Under the pieces are notes generated by a model. The model was not told the DNA's origin. It ran no database searches and saw only the letters and a program-made list of their open reading frames with translations. Below, piece after piece: positions 43,387-51,987 of a stretch of 64,000 bases of DNA. A program made the translations under genes and the position numbers. The DNA is from Burkholderia pyrrocinia. Its GTDB lineage: Bacteria > Pseudomonadota > Gammaproteobacteria > Burkholderiales > Burkholderiaceae. The stretch spans positions 558,001 through 622,000 of the forward strand of contig NZ_CP024903.1 in the NCBI RefSeq assembly GCF_003330765.1, in the 5' to 3' direction. The stretch's first letter is position 1. Each line of letters opens with the position of its first letter.

Positions 43387-44244
43387 CTATTCCAGTTCGA
43401 TGCTGGCCTGCATGGCCAGTTGGCCTTGCGGGCCGCGTGCCCAGAGGTGGGCGGTGTGACCTTCGAGCTTGCCGTTCACCGTGAACGGCGCGGTGTCGAA
43501 CAACGGGCTGACCGCCTTGAACTCGAGGGTGCGAATGGTCTTGCCGGGGTGCGTGCGGCGCAGTTCCTCCATCAGCAGCATCGCGATCAGCGGGCCATGC
43601 ACGACCAGGCCCGGATAACCTTCTTCCTGCATCGCGTAGGGGCGGTCGTAGTGGATTCGGTGGCCGTTGAAGGTGAGTGCGGAAAAGCGCATCAGCAGCA
43701 CCGGATCGGGCGTGACGACGCGCGAATACTGTTCATCGGCCGGTGCCGGCTGCCGGGCCGGTGCCGGTGCGCCGGCAACGGCGGGCGGCGTCGCGTCGCG
43801 ATACACGATGTCCTGCTCTTCGCGGATGGCCACGCCCTGGGCGTCGCCGATTTCATGCAGCACGGTCACGAACACCAGTTGGCCGCTCCGGCCGGACTTG
43901 CTCTGCACATTCGTGATCGTGGAGCGGCGTTGCACGGGCGCATCCACGGCGAGCGGCCGCAGGAACTGCAGCCGTCCGCCGGCCCACATGCGGCGCGGCA
44001 GCGTGACCGGCGGCAGGAAGCCGCCGCGTTGCGGGTGACCGTCGACGCCGATATTGGACTGACGCTCGCCGGGCAGGAAGTACAGCCAGTGCCATAGCGG
44101 CGGCAGCGCTGCCGGCAGCGCGGCGGTATCCGCGTAGTCCAGCGTGGCCTGCAGGAGGCGAATGGGCGCGGGGGTAATCCGGTCCGCGTGTGTTTCGCTG
44201 CGACCGATCCAGGCATCGAAGGATTCGGGGTTCTCGGGAATCAT
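43387..44244 (-). CDS. Double hot-dog (MaoC/FAS1-like) hydratase, itaconyl/mesaconyl-CoA hydratase-like
   Basis: Double hot-dog hydratase, 285 residues, of the type that includes itaconyl-CoA and mesaconyl-C4-CoA hydratases. LWHWLYFLP and the C-terminal RFSALTFNGHRIHYDRPYA with EGYPGLVVHGPL hold the catalytic Asp/His. It would hydrate a C5 enoyl-CoA to the substrate of the lyase two genes downstream. First gene of the three-gene operon. Confidence 0.88.
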   Translation of the reverse strand: MIPENPESFDAWIGRSETHADRITPAPIRLLQATLDYADTAALPAALPPLWHWLYFLPGERQSNIGVDGHPQRGGFLPPVTLPRRMWAGGRLQFLRPLAVDAPVQRRSTITNVQSKSGRSGQLVFVTVLHEIGDAQGVAIREEQDIVYRDATPPAVAGAPAPARQPAPADEQYSRVVTPDPVLLMRFSALTFNGHRIHYDRPYAMQEEGYPGLVVHGPLIAMLLMEELRRTHPGKTIRTLEFKAVSPLFDTAPFTVNGKLEGHTAHLWARGPQGQLAMQASIELE

Positions 44245-44278
44245 GTCGTCTCGCGCTCGATGATTGAAGCGTCAGGCA

Positions 44279-44314
44279 GGCTGCAAGCGCTTGCGTGGCA
44301 GCACGCTTGCAGCC
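44279..44314. terminator. GC hairpin after etfA (terminator-like)
   Basis: An 11-bp perfect stem, GGCTGCAAGCG and CGCTTGCAGCC around a 14-base loop, begins 7 bases past the etfA stop on the minus strand and just before the next operon's start. No T-tract, so termination strength is uncertain. Confidence 0.5.
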
Positions 44315-44321
44315 GTGCCCG

Positions 44322-45254
44322 TCAGAGTTCGTTGACCAGTTCCGGTACGAGCGCGAACAGATCGCCGACGAGGCCGTAGTCGGCCACGCTGAAGATCGGC
44401 GCTTCCGGATCCTTGTTGATCGCGACGATCACCTTCGAATCCTTCATGCCCGCCAGATGCTGGATCGCACCCGAGATACCGACCGCGATATACAGCTGCG
44501 GCGCGACGATCTTCCCGGTCTGGCCGACCTGATAGTCGTTCGGCACATAGCCCGCGTCGACTGCGGCGCGCGACGCACCGAGTGCGGCGTTCAGCTTGTC
44601 GGCCAGCGGCTCCAGCACCTTCGTGTAGTTCTCGCCGCTGCCCAGACCGCGGCCGCCCGACACGATGATGCTTGCCGACGTCAGTTCCGGACGGTCCAGC
44701 TTCGTCACTTCACGGCTCACGAACTGCGACTTGCCTGCGTCCGCTGCCGCTTCGATCTTCTCGACCGCCGCGCTGCCGCCAACGGCCGCCACCGGATCGA
44801 AGCCCGTCGCGCGCACCGTGATCACCTTGATCGGGTCGCTCGACTGCACCGTCGCGATCGCGTTGCCCGCGTAGATCGGGCGCTCGAACGTGTCGGCACT
44901 GTCCACCGCCGTGATGTCCGAGATCTGCGCAACATCCAGCTTCGCCGCGATGCGCGGCGCGATGTTCTTGCCGTACGCCGTCGCCGGCGCGAGGATGTGC
45001 GAGTAGTCCTTCGCGATGTTCAGCGCGGTCGCCTCGACGTTTTCCGCGAGGCCTGCTTCGAGCTGCGGCGCATCGGCCAGCAGCACCTTCGAAACACCTG
45101 CAATCTTCGCTGCCGCATCAGCCGCCGCTTGCGCGTTGTGACCCGCGACCAGCACGTGAATGTCGCCGCCGATCTTCGCTGCCGCCGCCACCGTGTTCAG
45201 TGTCGCGGCCTTGATCGACGCGTTGTCGTGTTCTGCAATCACCAGAATCGTCAT
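44322..45254 (-). CDS. etfA: Electron transfer flavoprotein alpha subunit
   Basis: ETF alpha, 310 residues, full length. FAD-binding C-terminal signature [16 protein letters not shown], preceded by [11 protein letters not shown] and [15 protein letters not shown]. With EtfB it accepts electrons from acyl-CoA dehydrogenases and passes them to ETF-quinone oxidoreductase. Last of the operon acyl-CoA dehydrogenase, etfB, etfA. Confidence 0.97.
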   Translation of the reverse strand: MTILVIAEHDNASIKAATLNTVAAAAKIGGDIHVLVAGHNAQAAADAAAKIAGVSKVLLADAPQLEAGLAENVEATALNIAKDYSHILAPATAYGKNIAPRIAAKLDVAQISDITAVDSADTFERPIYAGNAIATVQSSDPIKVITVRATGFDPVAAVGGSAAVEKIEAAADAGKSQFVSREVTKLDRPELTSASIIVSGGRGLGSGENYTKVLEPLADKLNAALGASRAAVDAGYVPNDYQVGQTGKIVAPQLYIAVGISGAIQHLAGMKDSKVIVAINKDPEAPIFSVADYGLVGDLFALVPELVNEL

Positions 45255-45270
45255 TTCTTTCCGCTCCCTC

Positions 45271-46020
45271 TTACAGCACCTTGGCTTCGGTCTTCAGCTT
45301 CTCGACCAGCGTCTTCACATCCGGCACCTTCACGCCGGCTGCGCGCTTCGGCGGCTCGACCACCTTCAGCGTCTTCAGACGCGGCGCGACGTCCACGCCC
45401 AGGTCTTCCGGCTTCACGATTTCCAGTGGCTTCTTCTTCGCCTTCATGATGTTCGGCAGCGTCACGTAGCGCGGCTCGTTCAGGCGCAGGTCGGTCGTAA
45501 TCACCGCCGGCAGCGTCAGCGACAGCGTTTCCGCGCCGCCGTCCACTTCACGCGCGACCGTGGCCTTGCCGTCGGCGACCGTCACCTTCGATGCGAACGT
45601 CGCTTGCGGCAGGCCGGCCAGCGCAGCCAGCATCTGGCCGGTCTGGTTCGAATCGTCGTCGATCGCCTGCTTGCCGAGGATCACGAGCGAAGGCTGTTCC
45701 TTGTCGACCAGCGCCTTCAGGATCTTCGCGACGGCCAGTGGCTCGACGCTATCGTTCGACTCGACGAGGATCGCGCGATCCGCGCCGATCGCCAGCGCCG
45801 TGCGCAGCGTTTCCTGCGCCTGCGTGACGCCAACCGACACGGCGATCACTTCGGTCGCCACGCCCGCTTCCTTCAGGCGCACGGCTTCTTCAACAGAAAT
45901 TTCATCGAACGGGTTCATCGACATCTTCACGTTCGCGATGTCGACGCCCGATCGATCGGACTTCACGCCGACCTTCACGTTCGCATCGACCACGCGCTTG
46001 ACGGGTACGATAATCTTCAT
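45271..46020 (-). CDS. etfB: Electron transfer flavoprotein beta subunit
   Basis: ETF beta, 249 residues. [17 protein letters not shown] start, [20 protein letters not shown] and [16 protein letters not shown] are diagnostic; AMP/ADP binding is in this subunit. It lies 16 bases before etfA and 18 bases after the acyl-CoA dehydrogenase. It may be the housekeeping ETF or a dedicated copy; only a genome-wide look could tell. Confidence 0.97.
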   Translation of the reverse strand: MKIIVPVKRVVDANVKVGVKSDRSGVDIANVKMSMNPFDEISVEEAVRLKEAGVATEVIAVSVGVTQAQETLRTALAIGADRAILVESNDSVEPLAVAKILKALVDKEQPSLVILGKQAIDDDSNQTGQMLAALAGLPQATFASKVTVADGKATVAREVDGGAETLSLTLPAVITTDLRLNEPRYVTLPNIMKAKKKPLEIVKPEDLGVDVAPRLKTLKVVEPPKRAAGVKVPDVKTLVEKLKTEAKVL

Positions 46021-46038
46021 GAAAAAATCCTTCAGGAA

Positions 46039-47211
46039 TCAGTAGGAACGGGGCAGTTGCAGAACGTGTTCGGCCACGTGCCCCAGAATCATGTTGGTGG
46101 AGATCGGCGCGACCTGATACAGGCGCGTTTCGCGGAACTTGCGCTCCACGTCGTATTCGCAGGCAAAGCCGAACCCGCCGTGCGTCTGCAGGCATGCGTT
46201 CGCCGCTTCCCAGCTTGCCTTCGCGGCCAGGTACTTGGCCATGTTGGCCTCGACGCCCGCGTTCTGACGCGCGTCGATCTTCTCGCAAGCGCGCCAGCGC
46301 ATCAGGTTCGCCGCTTCCAGCTCGATGAACGACTCGGCCAGCGGAAACTGGATCCCCTGGTTCTGCCCGATCGGGCGGCCGAACACCTTGCGCTCGACCG
46401 CGTAGTCGCGCGCCTTTTCCAGGAACCAGTAGCCGTCGCCGATGCACTCGGCCGCGATCAGCGTGCGCTCGGCGTTCAGGCCGTCGAAGATCACCTTCAG
46501 CCCCTTGCCTTCGGTGCCGAGCAGCGCGTCTTCCGGCAGCTCCAGGTTGTCGAAGAACAGCTCGTTGGTCTCGTGGTTGACCATGTTGAGGATGGGGCGC
46601 ACCGTGAGGCCGTTGCCGATCGCCTTGTCCAGCTCGACGATGAAGCACGACAGGCCGTCGCTCTTCTTCTGCACCTGGTCCAGCGGCGTGGTGCGCGCGA
46701 GCAGGATCAGCAGGTCGCTGTGCTGGACGCGCGAGATCCACACCTTCTGGCCGTTGATGACCCAGCGGCCGTCCCTCTTCACGGCGGTGGTCTTGAGCTT
46801 GGTGGTGTCGCTGCCCGTGGTGGGCTCGGTCACGCCCATCGACTGCACGCGCAGTTCGCCCGATGCGATGCGCGGCAGATAGCGCTGCTTCTGCGCTTCG
46901 GTGCCGCTGAACACGATGGTGTTCATCACGTACATCTGGCCGTGGCACGCGCCCGAATTACCGCCGGAGCGGTTGATCTCTTCCATGATGACCGACGCCT
47001 CGGCCATCGACAGGCCGGGACCGTCGTATTCCTGCGGAATCAGCGCGGCCAGCCAGCCGGCCTGGGTGAGGGCGGTGACGAAGGCCTCGGGATAACCGCG
47101 CTCCTCGTCGATCTTGCGGTGGTATTCGGCCGGGAACTGGCTGCACAGGCCGCGCACGGCATCGCGGATTTCCTGGTACTGGTCAGGGGCGGAAAAAATG
47201 GAGGCGCTCAT
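46039..47211 (-). CDS. Acyl-CoA dehydrogenase
   Basis: FAD acyl-CoA dehydrogenase, 390 residues, ATG at 47211 (MSASIFSAPDQYQE); an open frame extends 80 codons upstream without coding character. Signature MGVTEPTTGSDTTKLKT and QTHGGFGFACEYDVERKFRE. The usual C-terminal YEGT Glu is replaced by LYQVAPISTN; an Arg-preceding Glu in GLNAERTLIAAE fits the isovaleryl-CoA dehydrogenase position. Likely acts on a methyl-branched short acyl-CoA (inference). Heads the operon with etfBA and is divergent from a LysR gene. Confidence 0.92.
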   Translation of the reverse strand: MSASIFSAPDQYQEIRDAVRGLCSQFPAEYHRKIDEERGYPEAFVTALTQAGWLAALIPQEYDGPGLSMAEASVIMEEINRSGGNSGACHGQMYVMNTIVFSGTEAQKQRYLPRIASGELRVQSMGVTEPTTGSDTTKLKTTAVKRDGRWVINGQKVWISRVQHSDLLILLARTTPLDQVQKKSDGLSCFIVELDKAIGNGLTVRPILNMVNHETNELFFDNLELPEDALLGTEGKGLKVIFDGLNAERTLIAAECIGDGYWFLEKARDYAVERKVFGRPIGQNQGIQFPLAESFIELEAANLMRWRACEKIDARQNAGVEANMAKYLAAKASWEAANACLQTHGGFGFACEYDVERKFRETRLYQVAPISTNMILGHVAEHVLQLPRSY

Positions 47212-47242
47212 GGATCCTGTCTCGTCATTGGCATCGGTTAGG

Positions 47243-47263
47243 TCCATAATAAGTTTTGATGGA
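47243..47263. promoter_or_regulatory. LysR-type binding site (T-N11-A), predicted
   Basis: TCCAT-N11-ATGGA, a perfect 5-bp inverted repeat with LysR-type T-N11-A spacing, between the divergent acyl-CoA dehydrogenase and LysR genes. Confidence 0.65.
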
Positions 47264-47285
47264 TCCGTTAAAAAATAGAATTTTC

Positions 47286-47299
47286 TGATCGATGGATCA
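47286..47299. promoter_or_regulatory. Second LysR-site palindrome, predicted
   Basis: TGATC-GATG-GATCA; it repeats the GATGGATC core of the neighbouring site 33 bases away (about three helical turns), as in recruitment and activation sites of LysR promoters. Confidence 0.5.
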
Positions 47300-47323
47300 G
47301 TTTTCGGTATCGAGGACTCTGCG

Positions 47324-48253
47324 ATGGATCTCAAGCAACTGCGCGCCTTCGTCACCGTGGCCGAGACCGGCAACGTCACACGCGCCTCCAGCCTGTTGAA
47401 TCTCGTGCAGCCCGCGGTGTCGCGCCAGCTGCGCCTGCTCGAGGAGGACATGGGGACGGAGCTGTTCGACCGCAGCCGTCACGGGATGCAGCTCACATCA
47501 TCGGGCAAGACCATGCTCGAATATGCGCGGCGCATCCTCAACGAGGTGGCGCGGGCCAAGGCCGAGATCCAGCCCACCGACGGGCCGGTCGCCGGCATCG
47601 TGAGCATCGGCCTGCTGGCCAGCACGTCGGATCTGCTGGCCACGCGGCTGGCGGGCGAGGTCGCCCGGCGTTACCCGCACATCCGCCTGCGGCTCACGAT
47701 CGGCTATGCCGGGCACCTGCAGGACTGGCTCGAAGCCGGGGATGTGGATGCCGCGCTGCTGTACGGGCAGAAGGAAACCCCCGCGCTGCATGTCAAGGCG
47801 TTGATCGAGGAAAGCCTGTGGGCCGTGGCCGCGCCGTCCGCCGGGCTGTCGCGCAAGCGGCCGGTCGCGCTGTCGCGGGTCGCGAACGAGCCGTTCATCC
47901 TGCCGTCCGCCCCGCAGGGCCTGCGCGCGGCGATCGAGCACGCCGCGGCCGAGGCGGACGTGACATTGCGGGTGTTTGCGGAAACCAATGCGCTGAGCGT
48001 GCAGAAGGAACTGGTCGCGCAAGGTCATGGCTGGACGATCCTTCCTGCCGTCGCCGTGACGCAGGAGGTCGAGCAGGGCGCCCTGAGCGCGGCGCCGCTG
48101 GCCTCGCCGGGGCTCCGGCGCACGATCGTGCTGGCGGCGCCCAGCAGCCGGCAGGCCACCGCGCCGGTGCGCTGCGTAGTCGGCGTGCTGCTTGACTGCG
48201 TGAAGACCACGTTCGAACAGGGCCACTGGCCCGATGCGCGCTGGCTCGGCTAA
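47324..48253 (+). CDS. LysR-family transcriptional regulator
   Basis: LysR regulator, 309 residues. Helix-turn-helix at about 18-37 (NVTRASSLLNLVQPAVSRQL) and a typical periplasmic-binding-like effector domain. Divergent from the acyl-CoA dehydrogenase-etfBA operon and very likely its regulator; the intergenic region has two LysR-type palindromes. Related to nitrogen-assimilation-control/CatM-like members in layout. Confidence 0.93.
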   Translation: MDLKQLRAFVTVAETGNVTRASSLLNLVQPAVSRQLRLLEEDMGTELFDRSRHGMQLTSSGKTMLEYARRILNEVARAKAEIQPTDGPVAGIVSIGLLASTSDLLATRLAGEVARRYPHIRLRLTIGYAGHLQDWLEAGDVDAALLYGQKETPALHVKALIEESLWAVAAPSAGLSRKRPVALSRVANEPFILPSAPQGLRAAIEHAAAEADVTLRVFAETNALSVQKELVAQGHGWTILPAVAVTQEVEQGALSAAPLASPGLRRTIVLAAPSSRQATAPVRCVVGVLLDCVKTTFEQGHWPDARWLG

Positions 48254-48414
48254 GGCTTGTTCACGCTGATGACGGGCTTGCGCTGGCTGCCAGAAGCGGC
48301 TTGTTTCGAATAGGGGGAACGCGCCGCACCCGTGACTGGCGTGAACGGACGCGACGGTCCGTCGATGTCGCGCTCGCCGCGCTTGCCGATGCCGTGCGTG
48401 AACGGCCGCAGCAC
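48250..48414 (-). CDS. Possible small ORF, tail-to-tail with LysR
   Basis: 54 codons from a GTG at 48414 to a TAG overlapping the LysR stop, immediately downstream of the CoA ligase. The product (VLRPFTHGIGKRGERDIDGP...) has coding-like GC3 but no recognisable family. It may be a small protein, a remnant of a further operon gene or chance. Only weak ribosome-site evidence. Confidence 0.2.
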   Translation of the reverse strand: MLRPFTHGIGKRGERDIDGPSRPFTPVTGAARSPYSKQAASGSQRKPVISVNKP

Positions 48415-48422
48415 CGCGTGCG

Positions 48423-49919
48423 CTAGAGCCGCTCCAGCAACTGTCGCCGCATCAGCTTGCCGTTGCTGTTGAACGGCAGCTTGTCGACGGGGATGATGCG
48501 CGCGGGGTGCTTGTACGGGGCGAGTTGTTCGCGCAAATACCGGCGCAATGCGCTTTCGTCCAGCAGCCGAGCGGCATCGAGCTCGACGAACGCGACGACA
48601 GCCTCGTTGCCGTCCGTTTCCTTTTGCCCGACGACGGCCGAATTCAGGATGCCCGGAAAGCGGTTGAGTGCCTGTTCCACTTCGCCCGGATAAACGTTGA
48701 ACCCGGAGCGGATGATCATCTCCTTGAGCCGCCCGACGATAAACAGCGCACCGTCGTCGTGCAGTTCGCCCAGGTCCCCCGATGCATACCAGTCGCCATC
48801 GCGCATCACGTCGGCCGTGGCCTGCGGGTCGCGAAAATAGCCGGGCATCAGGCCCGTGCCGCGCAGCCAGATTTCACCGCGCTCGCCGGCGGGCAGCGTC
48901 CGGCCGCTGGCCGGATCGACGATGCGCAACTCGGCGCCCGGGAACGCGTAGCCCGCGCTGCTGTCGCCGCGTGTTTCGCCGAGGCGGGTCGCGTGCAGCG
49001 AGCCCGCGTATTCCGATAGACCGTAGCCGTGATGCAGCGTCTGGCCGAACATCGCCTCGACCCGCTGCTTGAGCGCCATGTCGAGCGGCCCGGCGCCGGC
49101 GTAGAGATAGCGCAGGCATGGCGCGTCGGGGCGGACGATGTGGTGTTCCGCGCAATGCCGGAGCAAACGGGAGAACAGCATCGGCGGCCCCTGTACCTGG
49201 CTCACGCGCCGGTGCGCAAGCGCGTCGAACAGTTCCGCCGGCTCGAACTGGGGCCGCATTTCCAGTGCCGCGCCGGCGTGCAGCGACGCCAGCAGCACCG
49301 TGCCCAGGCCGAAGATATGCGTCATGGGCGCATACGCGTAGACCCGGTCGTCGGGGCCCAGCGCGCGCGATTCGGCCGACACGCGCGCGAAATGCAGCAC
49401 GCCGCGATGGGTCATCATCACGCCCTTGGGAGCGCCCGTGGTGCCCGACGTGAAGATGATGGCCGCCACGTCGCTGGCCAGCGGTTCGGGTTCGACCCGT
49501 GCCGCCGCGCGCACGGCGCTGCGCGTCAGGCCGCTCACGCAGGACGGTCGGGCGCCATGCCGCCCGGCATGCGCGCCGGCCGCAGCCGACACGTCCGACG
49601 TGAAATACAGCACGCGCGCGTCGGCCTTGTCGGCGAACGCATCGACCTCGCCCGGCGCCATGCGCGCATTGACGCCGCACGACCATGCGCCGACGCGACT
49701 GCATGCGATCAGCAGCGCCGCATGTTCGGGGCAGTTCTCGGCCACTACCAGCACGCGGTCGCCGGGGCGCACACCGTCGGCATGCAACTCGCGTTCGAGC
49801 GCATCGGCCAGCGCGCCGATGTCCGCGTAGCTCAGGCTGCGGTCGGGGAGATGGATGAACGGGCGTTCTGGCGCCTCGGACAGCCAGCGATCCAGCAACT
49901 CATGAATGCGTGCGGCCAT
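48423..49919 (-). CDS. AMP-dependent acyl-CoA ligase
   Basis: ANL-superfamily acyl/aryl-CoA ligase, 498 residues. ATP loop FTSGTTGAPKGVMMTH, YGLSEYAGS, IVGRLKEMIIRSGFNVYPGEVE and catalytic Lys in NSNGKLMRRQ. ATG at 49919 has AAGGAG upstream; the longer open frame beyond it is a shadow of the nitroreductase. Last gene of the seven-gene minus-strand operon led by the lyase at 55925. Activates an organic acid, probably the initial substrate of the operon. Confidence 0.92.
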   Translation of the reverse strand: MAARIHELLDRWLSEAPERPFIHLPDRSLSYADIGALADALERELHADGVRPGDRVLVVAENCPEHAALLIACSRVGAWSCGVNARMAPGEVDAFADKADARVLYFTSDVSAAAGAHAGRHGARPSCVSGLTRSAVRAAARVEPEPLASDVAAIIFTSGTTGAPKGVMMTHRGVLHFARVSAESRALGPDDRVYAYAPMTHIFGLGTVLLASLHAGAALEMRPQFEPAELFDALAHRRVSQVQGPPMLFSRLLRHCAEHHIVRPDAPCLRYLYAGAGPLDMALKQRVEAMFGQTLHHGYGLSEYAGSLHATRLGETRGDSSAGYAFPGAELRIVDPASGRTLPAGERGEIWLRGTGLMPGYFRDPQATADVMRDGDWYASGDLGELHDDGALFIVGRLKEMIIRSGFNVYPGEVEQALNRFPGILNSAVVGQKETDGNEAVVAFVELDAARLLDESALRRYLREQLAPYKHPARIIPVDKLPFNSNGKLMRRQLLERL

Positions 49920-49984
49920 GCTCGATTCTCCTTGTCCCGGGATGCGATGCGCGCACGGCGGCGGCCGTGCGGCTCGCATCGTGC

Positions 49985-50671
49985 TCAGGCAAAGCGCACC
50001 AGGTCGTCCACGCCGGCACGCGTGGTGCGGAACCGGTTGACCGGGTGCGCGTCTTCCGCGTAACCGAACGAGATGCCGCAGATCATGTGCTGGGTATCGT
50101 GAATGCCGAAATACTCGCGAACGAAGCGGGCATGGCGGGCCAGCGCGCCCTGCGGGGTGGTGGCCACGCCGTGCGCATAGGCCGCGATCAGGAACGACGA
50201 GACGAAACCGCCCGCGTCCACGAGCGCATACGGGCCCAGTTCCGCGGGCACCGTGATGATCGCCACGTGCGGCGCGTCGAACATGCGGAAGTTGCGGAAT
50301 GCCTGCTCGGCGCTGCGCTCGGCATCCTTCGGGCCGATCCCCAGTGCCGAGTACAGCGCAATGCCCGCGCCGCGCCGGCGTTCGCGGTAAATGCCGTCGT
50401 AGCTCGGCGGGAAGGGCAGGTCCGATTCGTTTTCCGGATGCTCGTCGACCCGCTGGATCAGCGCCTGGCGAAAGCGCTCCGTGCTCTCCGGGGTTTCGGT
50501 GATGACCAGTTGCCACGGCTGTACGTTGCACCACGAAGCCGAGCGGCCCGCCATGCCGACGATGTCGCGGATCAATTCGAGGTCCAGCGCCTTGTGCTGG
50601 TAGGCGCGGCAAGTGGAGCGGCCACTCGTCAGCCGGTCCAGCGCCGCGAGTTCGGGAATGTGCGAAGTCAT
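49985..50671 (-). CDS. Nitroreductase-family flavoprotein 2
   Basis: FMN nitroreductase fold, 228 residues, co-linear paralogue of 21605-22324 (SGRSTCRAYQHKA, SWCNVQPWQLV, GPYALVDAGGFVSSFLI, CGISFGYAEDAHPVNRFRTTRAGVDD). Sits inside the operon between the racemase and the CoA ligase. A role in reducing an unsaturated or quinone-like intermediate is possible, but nothing fixes the substrate. Confidence 0.9.
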   Translation of the reverse strand: MTSHIPELAALDRLTSGRSTCRAYQHKALDLELIRDIVGMAGRSASWCNVQPWQLVITETPESTERFRQALIQRVDEHPENESDLPFPPSYDGIYRERRRGAGIALYSALGIGPKDAERSAEQAFRNFRMFDAPHVAIITVPAELGPYALVDAGGFVSSFLIAAYAHGVATTPQGALARHARFVREYFGIHDTQHMICGISFGYAEDAHPVNRFRTTRAGVDDLVRFA

Positions 50672-50818
50672 GTCAGTAGAGTCCTTGCCTGTTGCCCGGC
50701 CCGTGCGCTTCGGGGCGTGCGGGTCGCGAGCAGAAAACCGTGGAGGGGCACACGCCGGCGAATGCGCTGGCGGCCGCCGTGCGGCGCGCGACGATATCGG
50801 CGGTCATGTGCGCCCGCG

Positions 50819-51985
50819 TCAGATGAACGTGCCCTGCGCACGCAAGGCGTCGATGCGCGCGTCGGGCAGCCAGTCCTGCAGCGCGGCGATCGCGTTGTCG
50901 GTCGTCGGTGCCGCGGGCGGCTCCGGCCGTGCCGCGGGCGTGCGCGAAAAGCGCGGGCCGGGCGCCGGATGCGTCACGCCGTCCAGATCGACGAACGTGC
51001 CGCGCGCCTTCACGTGCGGATGGCTCGGCGCTTCGTCGAAGTCGAGCACGGGCGCCACGCATACATCGAGGTGGCCGAGCAATTGCGCCCATTCGTCGCG
51101 CGTGCGTTCCCGGAATTTTTCGGCCAGGATCTGCTTGGCTTCGGGCCATTGCGCGCGGTCCATCTGCGTCTGCAGCAGCGGATGGTCCTGCAACCCGAGC
51201 TGTTCGAGCAGCAGCCGGTAGAACTTGCCCTCGATGGGGCCGACGCTGACGTACTTGCCGTCGGCGCACGCATAGACCTCGTAGAACGGCGCGCCGGTGT
51301 CGAGCAGGTTCGTGCCGCGCGCCTTGTCGAGCATGCCGGCCGCATGCAGGCCCATCGTCACCGTCATGATGGAGGCCACGCCGTCCACCATCGCGGCGTC
51401 CACCACCTGGCCCTGGCCGGAACCCCGTGCTTCGAGGATGCCCGCGAGCAGCCCGAAGGCCAGGTACAGCGAGCCGCCCGCGTAGTCGCCGAGCACGTTG
51501 AGCGGCGGCGTCGGAGCCTGCCCGGCGCGGCCCATCGCATGCAGCGCGCCGGTGACGGAAATGTAGTTCAGGTCGTGTCCGGCCACCTGCGACAGCGGGC
51601 CGTCCTGCCCCCATCCGGTCACGCGGCCATAGACGAGGCGCGGGTTGCGCGCCAGGCACGGTTCGGGGCCGAGGCCCAGGCGCTCCATCACGCCGGGGCG
51701 AAAGCCCTCGATCAGCCCGTCGGCCTGCGCCATCAGTTCCAGCACCATCTCGACGGCGGCGGGATCTTTCAGGTCGACGCGGACGGACTTGCGATTGCGC
51801 AGGCCCAGATCGAATTCCACGGGGCGCGGCGCACCGAGCCCCGAAGGCTCCTTGCGGTCCACGCGGATGACGGTCGCGCCCAGATCGGCCAGGAACATGG
51901 CGGCCAGCGGCCCGGGGCCGATGCCCGCGATCTCGACGATCCGGATGCCCGCAAGCGGGCCGCGACGGGAGGGTGCAGCGGACAT
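50819..51985 (-). CDS. Alpha-methylacyl-CoA racemase (CaiB/BaiF superfamily)
   Basis: AMACR-type racemase, 388 residues. It matches that subgroup: GHDLNYISVTGALHAMGR carries the catalytic His/Asp pair, LGDYAGGSLYLAFGLLA the second Asp, and VSVGPIEGKFYRLLLEQLGL the Glu. It interconverts (R)- and (S)-2-methylacyl-CoA so that an acyl-CoA dehydrogenase can act on either. This points to a 2-methyl-branched substrate. Start and stop are 2 bases from the adjoining CoA-transferase. Confidence 0.92.
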   Translation of the reverse strand: MSAAPSRRGPLAGIRIVEIAGIGPGPLAAMFLADLGATVIRVDRKEPSGLGAPRPVEFDLGLRNRKSVRVDLKDPAAVEMVLELMAQADGLIEGFRPGVMERLGLGPEPCLARNPRLVYGRVTGWGQDGPLSQVAGHDLNYISVTGALHAMGRAGQAPTPPLNVLGDYAGGSLYLAFGLLAGILEARGSGQGQVVDAAMVDGVASIMTVTMGLHAAGMLDKARGTNLLDTGAPFYEVYACADGKYVSVGPIEGKFYRLLLEQLGLQDHPLLQTQMDRAQWPEAKQILAEKFRERTRDEWAQLLGHLDVCVAPVLDFDEAPSHPHVKARGTFVDLDGVTHPAPGPRFSRTPAARPEPPAAPTTDNAIAALQDWLPDARIDALRAQGTFI

Positions 51986-51987
51986 GG

